Shown here in pieces: positions 5,694 through 7,459 of a stretch of 7,459 nt of DNA. Both the position numbers and the translations under genes were made by a program. The notes beneath the pieces were generated by a model, which searched no databases, was not told the origin of the DNA, and saw only the letters and a program-made list of their open reading frames with translations. The stretch comes from Methanolinea sp. (GTDB taxonomy: Archaea; Halobacteriota; Methanomicrobia; Methanomicrobiales; Methanospirillaceae), in contig DUGV01000149.1 of assembly GCA_013331225.1 (NCBI GenBank), positions 1 through 7,459 of the forward strand, given 5' to 3'. Each line of letters starts with the position of its first letter. Position 1 is the first letter of the stretch.

Positions 5694-5956
5694 TGATGAG
5701 CCGGGAGTTGCGGATAGGGCCGGCATTGAAAACGGGAGACAGGATCGTGCTTGCACTCTCCCGCCAGACAAAAATGGCGTGGCCGGGGGGGTGTACAGGG
5801 AACTGTATGCCGGTTGCCCTGGTGATCGTGGAAGGTGAGGAGTGCACCGTGTGGCAACTGGGTGGAGACGCCGCCATGGAGGAGATCAAGGATACACTCG
5901 CGGGAATTGCCGAATCTCTCACTTTGGATGCGCCAATCACCCGACCGTGCCTGTGA
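5690..5956 (+). CDS. Short GerW-like protein with CTGNC motif
   Basis: This 88-residue product is not an obvious known family, but it aligns by eye with the GerW-family protein two genes upstream. GDRIVLALS (16-24) matches GDKAVIPVA, and GCTGNCMPVALVIV (34-47) matches GCGGKIAPVALVLV. The C-terminal EEIKDTLAGIAESL helix (64-77) matches the family's final helix. It differs in lacking most of the glycine-rich loop and in carrying Cys35 and Cys39 as CxxxC, with further Cys at 52 and 87. A metal-binding or redox role for the pair is speculation. The ATG at 5690 overlaps the stop of the DUF2953 gene, and ATGs at 5693 and 5696 are alternative starts. It is soluble, with no signal or membrane segment. 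I judge it a real gene from its position and the clear match to its neighbour, and probably a reduced paralogue. Confidence 0.7.
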   Translation: MMMSRELRIGPALKTGDRIVLALSRQTKMAWPGGCTGNCMPVALVIVEGEECTVWQLGGDAAMEEIKDTLAGIAESLTLDAPITRPCL

Positions 5957-5977
5957 TCCTCTTCCTTGTATCGGCGA

Positions 5978-5982
5978 TTTTT
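5978..5982 (+). terminator. T-tract ending the GerW-family operon
   Basis: A TTTTT tract lies 22 bases after the last stop codon of the operon, in the 79-base gap between two convergent genes. Archaeal termination often needs only a short U-rich stretch, but five T is a minimal signal. Confidence 0.35.
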
Positions 5983-6025
5983 CAGGGATCTGAAGCAGTG
6001 TCCGGTCGCAAAATACCATGTCCCC

Positions 6026-6032
6026 AAAAAAA
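6026..6032 (-). terminator. T7 tract ending the permease transcript
   Basis: On the minus strand a run of seven T follows the permease TAA by only three bases. This is the longest homopolymer in the window and is well placed as an archaeal U-rich terminator for the permease genes. Confidence 0.55.
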
Positions 6033-6035
6033 TGG

Positions 6036-7205
6036 TTACTCGTGTCTTAATGCTTCTATTGGGTTCAGGTTCGATGCTTTCCATGCCGGGTACAACCCTG
6101 ACAGCAGGCTCGTCCCCACTCCGAATGCCATACCATAGAAGATATAGACAAGGCTTGACGGCACGAACAGGTACTCTGTGGTCTGGAGCATCACGATGCT
6201 CACGGCGTATCCTCCGAAGATGCTCAGCACCCCTCCGAGGATGCTCCCAATAAGCCCGAGGATCAGGGCCTCGAAGAGAAACATGCTCCGGACCTCCTTT
6301 CGCATCGTGCCGATGCTCCGCAACACTCCGATCTCCTTGATCCGCTCCGTGACCGACATCATCATGATATTCAGGATGCTCACCCCCGCAACAATAAGGG
6401 AGATCCCGCCGATTGCCGTCGTGAACGTGGAGATCTGCCCAAACGTGGTGAGAATGGTCTCGAGGATTGCCTTGGTATCGATCACGTCGACTTCGGTCTC
6501 CCGGCGGTTCAGCTGCTTCTCGATGGCCTCCTTGGTCTGCTCGATCCGGGTGAGGTCCTTGACCTTCACGATGACCATGTCGTAATCCCTCTGGTCGTAC
6601 GCCTGCTGATACCACTTGTCCTCCACCACGATCCCATAGTCGGGGTTGATGTCAAAGCCCATTCCCCGTTCCGCGAGGATCCCGACCACCCGGAGCGAGC
6701 CCTTGTCCCGGATCGTGATGCGGGACCCAACCTTCAGGTTGTTGTCGGCGGCAAACTTCGCACCTGCCATGGCCCCCGAGCTCCCCCGCAGGAATGCCCC
6801 TTCCTCGAGCTCGAGGAGGATGGGGACGTCGTCCGGTTTCAAGGCATATACCACCCCCACCAGGTCCTCAGTCCCGATCCTCATCCTCGCAGTCCCAGAG
6901 TAGACCGGAATAGTGAGATCAGGCGCAACCGCTCTCCTGATCTGCTCTACCTTGCGATCGGTGATCAGCTCGCTGCTTCCACCCATGGACGGGCCCATGC
7001 CACCTCCTGCGTGGGGAGTTACGATGATGCTGTCTCCCACCGTCGAAAGACTGTCGGAGATTGCGAGCACGAGGCTGTTGCCGAGAATCCCCATGGAAGC
7101 GATGGCAACCACCCCGATGATGATCCCGATCACCGCGAGGAGTGAACGGAACCAGTGGAGCCGCACGTTCCTGACCGCAAAATCAAAAAATAAGCTTCTT
7201 TGCAC
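6036..7205 (-). CDS. FtsX/MacB-like ABC transporter permease
   Basis: The 389-residue protein has the MacB-like layout. A short cytoplasmic start is followed by membrane helix 1 (about 20-43), then a large extracytoplasmic core (about 44-255) with a Gly/Met-rich stretch at 67-77, then the FtsX domain with helices near 262-284, 308-336 and 352-375. TERIKEIGVLRSIG (287-300) is the typical coupling segment that contacts the ATPase, and the protein ends in LSGLYPAWKA and NPIEALRHE, the usual family ending. Such permeases pair with an ATPase and act in lipoprotein or small-molecule export or in envelope signalling; the substrate here is unknown. No ATPase gene is in the window. The start is GTG at 7205, supported by GGTGAT a few bases upstream and an in-frame stop just before it. 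A second permease gene lies 76 bases upstream on the same strand. Confidence 0.93.
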   Translation of the reverse strand: MQRSLFFDFAVRNVRLHWFRSLLAVIGIIIGVVAIASMGILGNSLVLAISDSLSTVGDSIIVTPHAGGGMGPSMGGSSELITDRKVEQIRRAVAPDLTIPVYSGTARMRIGTEDLVGVVYALKPDDVPILLELEEGAFLRGSSGAMAGAKFAADNNLKVGSRITIRDKGSLRVVGILAERGMGFDINPDYGIVVEDKWYQQAYDQRDYDMVIVKVKDLTRIEQTKEAIEKQLNRRETEVDVIDTKAILETILTTFGQISTFTTAIGGISLIVAGVSILNIMMMSVTERIKEIGVLRSIGTMRKEVRSMFLFEALILGLIGSILGGVLSIFGGYAVSIVMLQTTEYLFVPSSLVYIFYGMAFGVGTSLLSGLYPAWKASNLNPIEALRHE

Positions 7206-7281
7206 TAATCATCACCAGTCCGACCCGCTCGCCCGATCTCCTCTGCCAGATAAGTGGTATGTCCCCCGTGCTATATCATTC

Positions 7282-7459
7282 TCATTCATAGCGCAATGCT
7301 TCTATCGGTCTTATACGGACTGCCCTGACTGCGGGGTAAAGCCCTGAGAGGCAGCTGACCATGATGCCGAAGAAGACACCAAGAACGATATATCCGATCC
7401 CCTGCAGGTCAAAAACCCTCACATCCGGCACGGTGCTGAAGGAAGAGGTGAGCGTGTCC
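7282..7459 (-). CDS. Second FtsX/MacB-like ABC permease, C-terminal fragment (cut by window edge)
   Basis: Only the last 58 codons and the TGA at 7284-7282 are visible. They read VFDLQGIGYIVLGVFFGIMV, then SCLSGLYPAVRA and RIRPIEALRYE. This is the last membrane helix and cytoplasmic tail of an FtsX-domain permease, and it parallels the downstream permease ending (LSGLYPAWKA ... NPIEALRHE) residue by residue. The gene runs in the same direction as that permease, so the two are probably tandem paralogues that could form a heterodimer with a shared ATPase encoded further along. A TATA-like GATATAG on the minus strand near 7270-7278 could give the downstream gene a promoter of its own, but this is weak. 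Confidence 0.85.
   Translation of the reverse strand, partial: DTLTSSFSTVPDVRVFDLQGIGYIVLGVFFGIMVSCLSGLYPAVRAVRIRPIEALRYE

Noticed and set aside
5638..6615. Long minus-strand open frame of 325 codons
   Set aside because: It lies in another frame of the permease gene and across the convergent gap, and its translation is rich in Arg, His and Gly with no domain. The permease and GerW-like frames explain the region.
6178..7347. Plus-strand open frames opposite the permease (at 6178-6585, 6646-6903 and 6913-7347)
   Set aside because: They are antisense reading of a well-supported membrane protein gene and show only Arg/Ser/Met-rich sequence typical of such shadows.

Overview
This window looks like chromosomal DNA of a methanogenic euryarchaeon, most likely of the order Methanomicrobiales. 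The clues are GC-rich coding sequence, short AT-rich TATA-like boxes about 25-40 bases ahead of several starts, at least one gene that looks leaderless, GTG/TTG starts, T-rich tracts after stops, and a typical gene set (MJ0936-type phosphoesterase, archaeal GerW protein, FtsX/MacB-type permeases). The order is an inference from gene content; no rRNA or tRNA gene is present to prove it.

Left part (1-1890): the first 56 codons of a metallo-beta-lactamase-fold protein run off the left edge on the minus strand. A stand-alone condensation-domain (acyltransferase-like) gene is read divergently from it. The 104-base gap between them holds a shared TATA-like element and a cluster of CTGATA repeats that may be an operator. 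Between the condensation gene and the next gene (1584-1890) lies what appears to be a collapsed SLC13/DASS anion transporter gene: a transporter N-terminus and C-terminus in different frames, with the whole middle missing.

Middle part (1891-4412): a complete MJ0936/YfcE-type metallophosphoesterase (minus) and a small armadillo-repeat protein (plus) are divergent across only 50 bases. They are followed by a full-length NAD(P)-dependent aldehyde dehydrogenase with all catalytic residues and a promoter placed for a leaderless or nearly leaderless transcript.

Right part (4413-7459): a three-gene operon encodes a GerW/YtfJ-family protein, a DUF2953 membrane-anchored protein (the YtfI counterpart), and a short 88-residue protein that looks like a second, reduced GerW-like protein with a CTGNC motif. 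The first two match the Bacillus ytfI-ytfJ sporulation/germination pair, here in an organism that does not sporulate. Convergent to this operon are two tandem FtsX/MacB-like ABC permease genes on the minus strand; the upstream one is cut by the right edge and no ATPase gene is inside the window.

Most of the window is ordinary housekeeping or accessory archaeal sequence. The parts most worth a second look are the GerW-DUF2953-mini-GerW operon, the collapsed transporter, and the repeat-bearing divergent promoter ahead of the condensation gene. I see no CRISPR array, insertion sequence, integrase, rRNA or tRNA.
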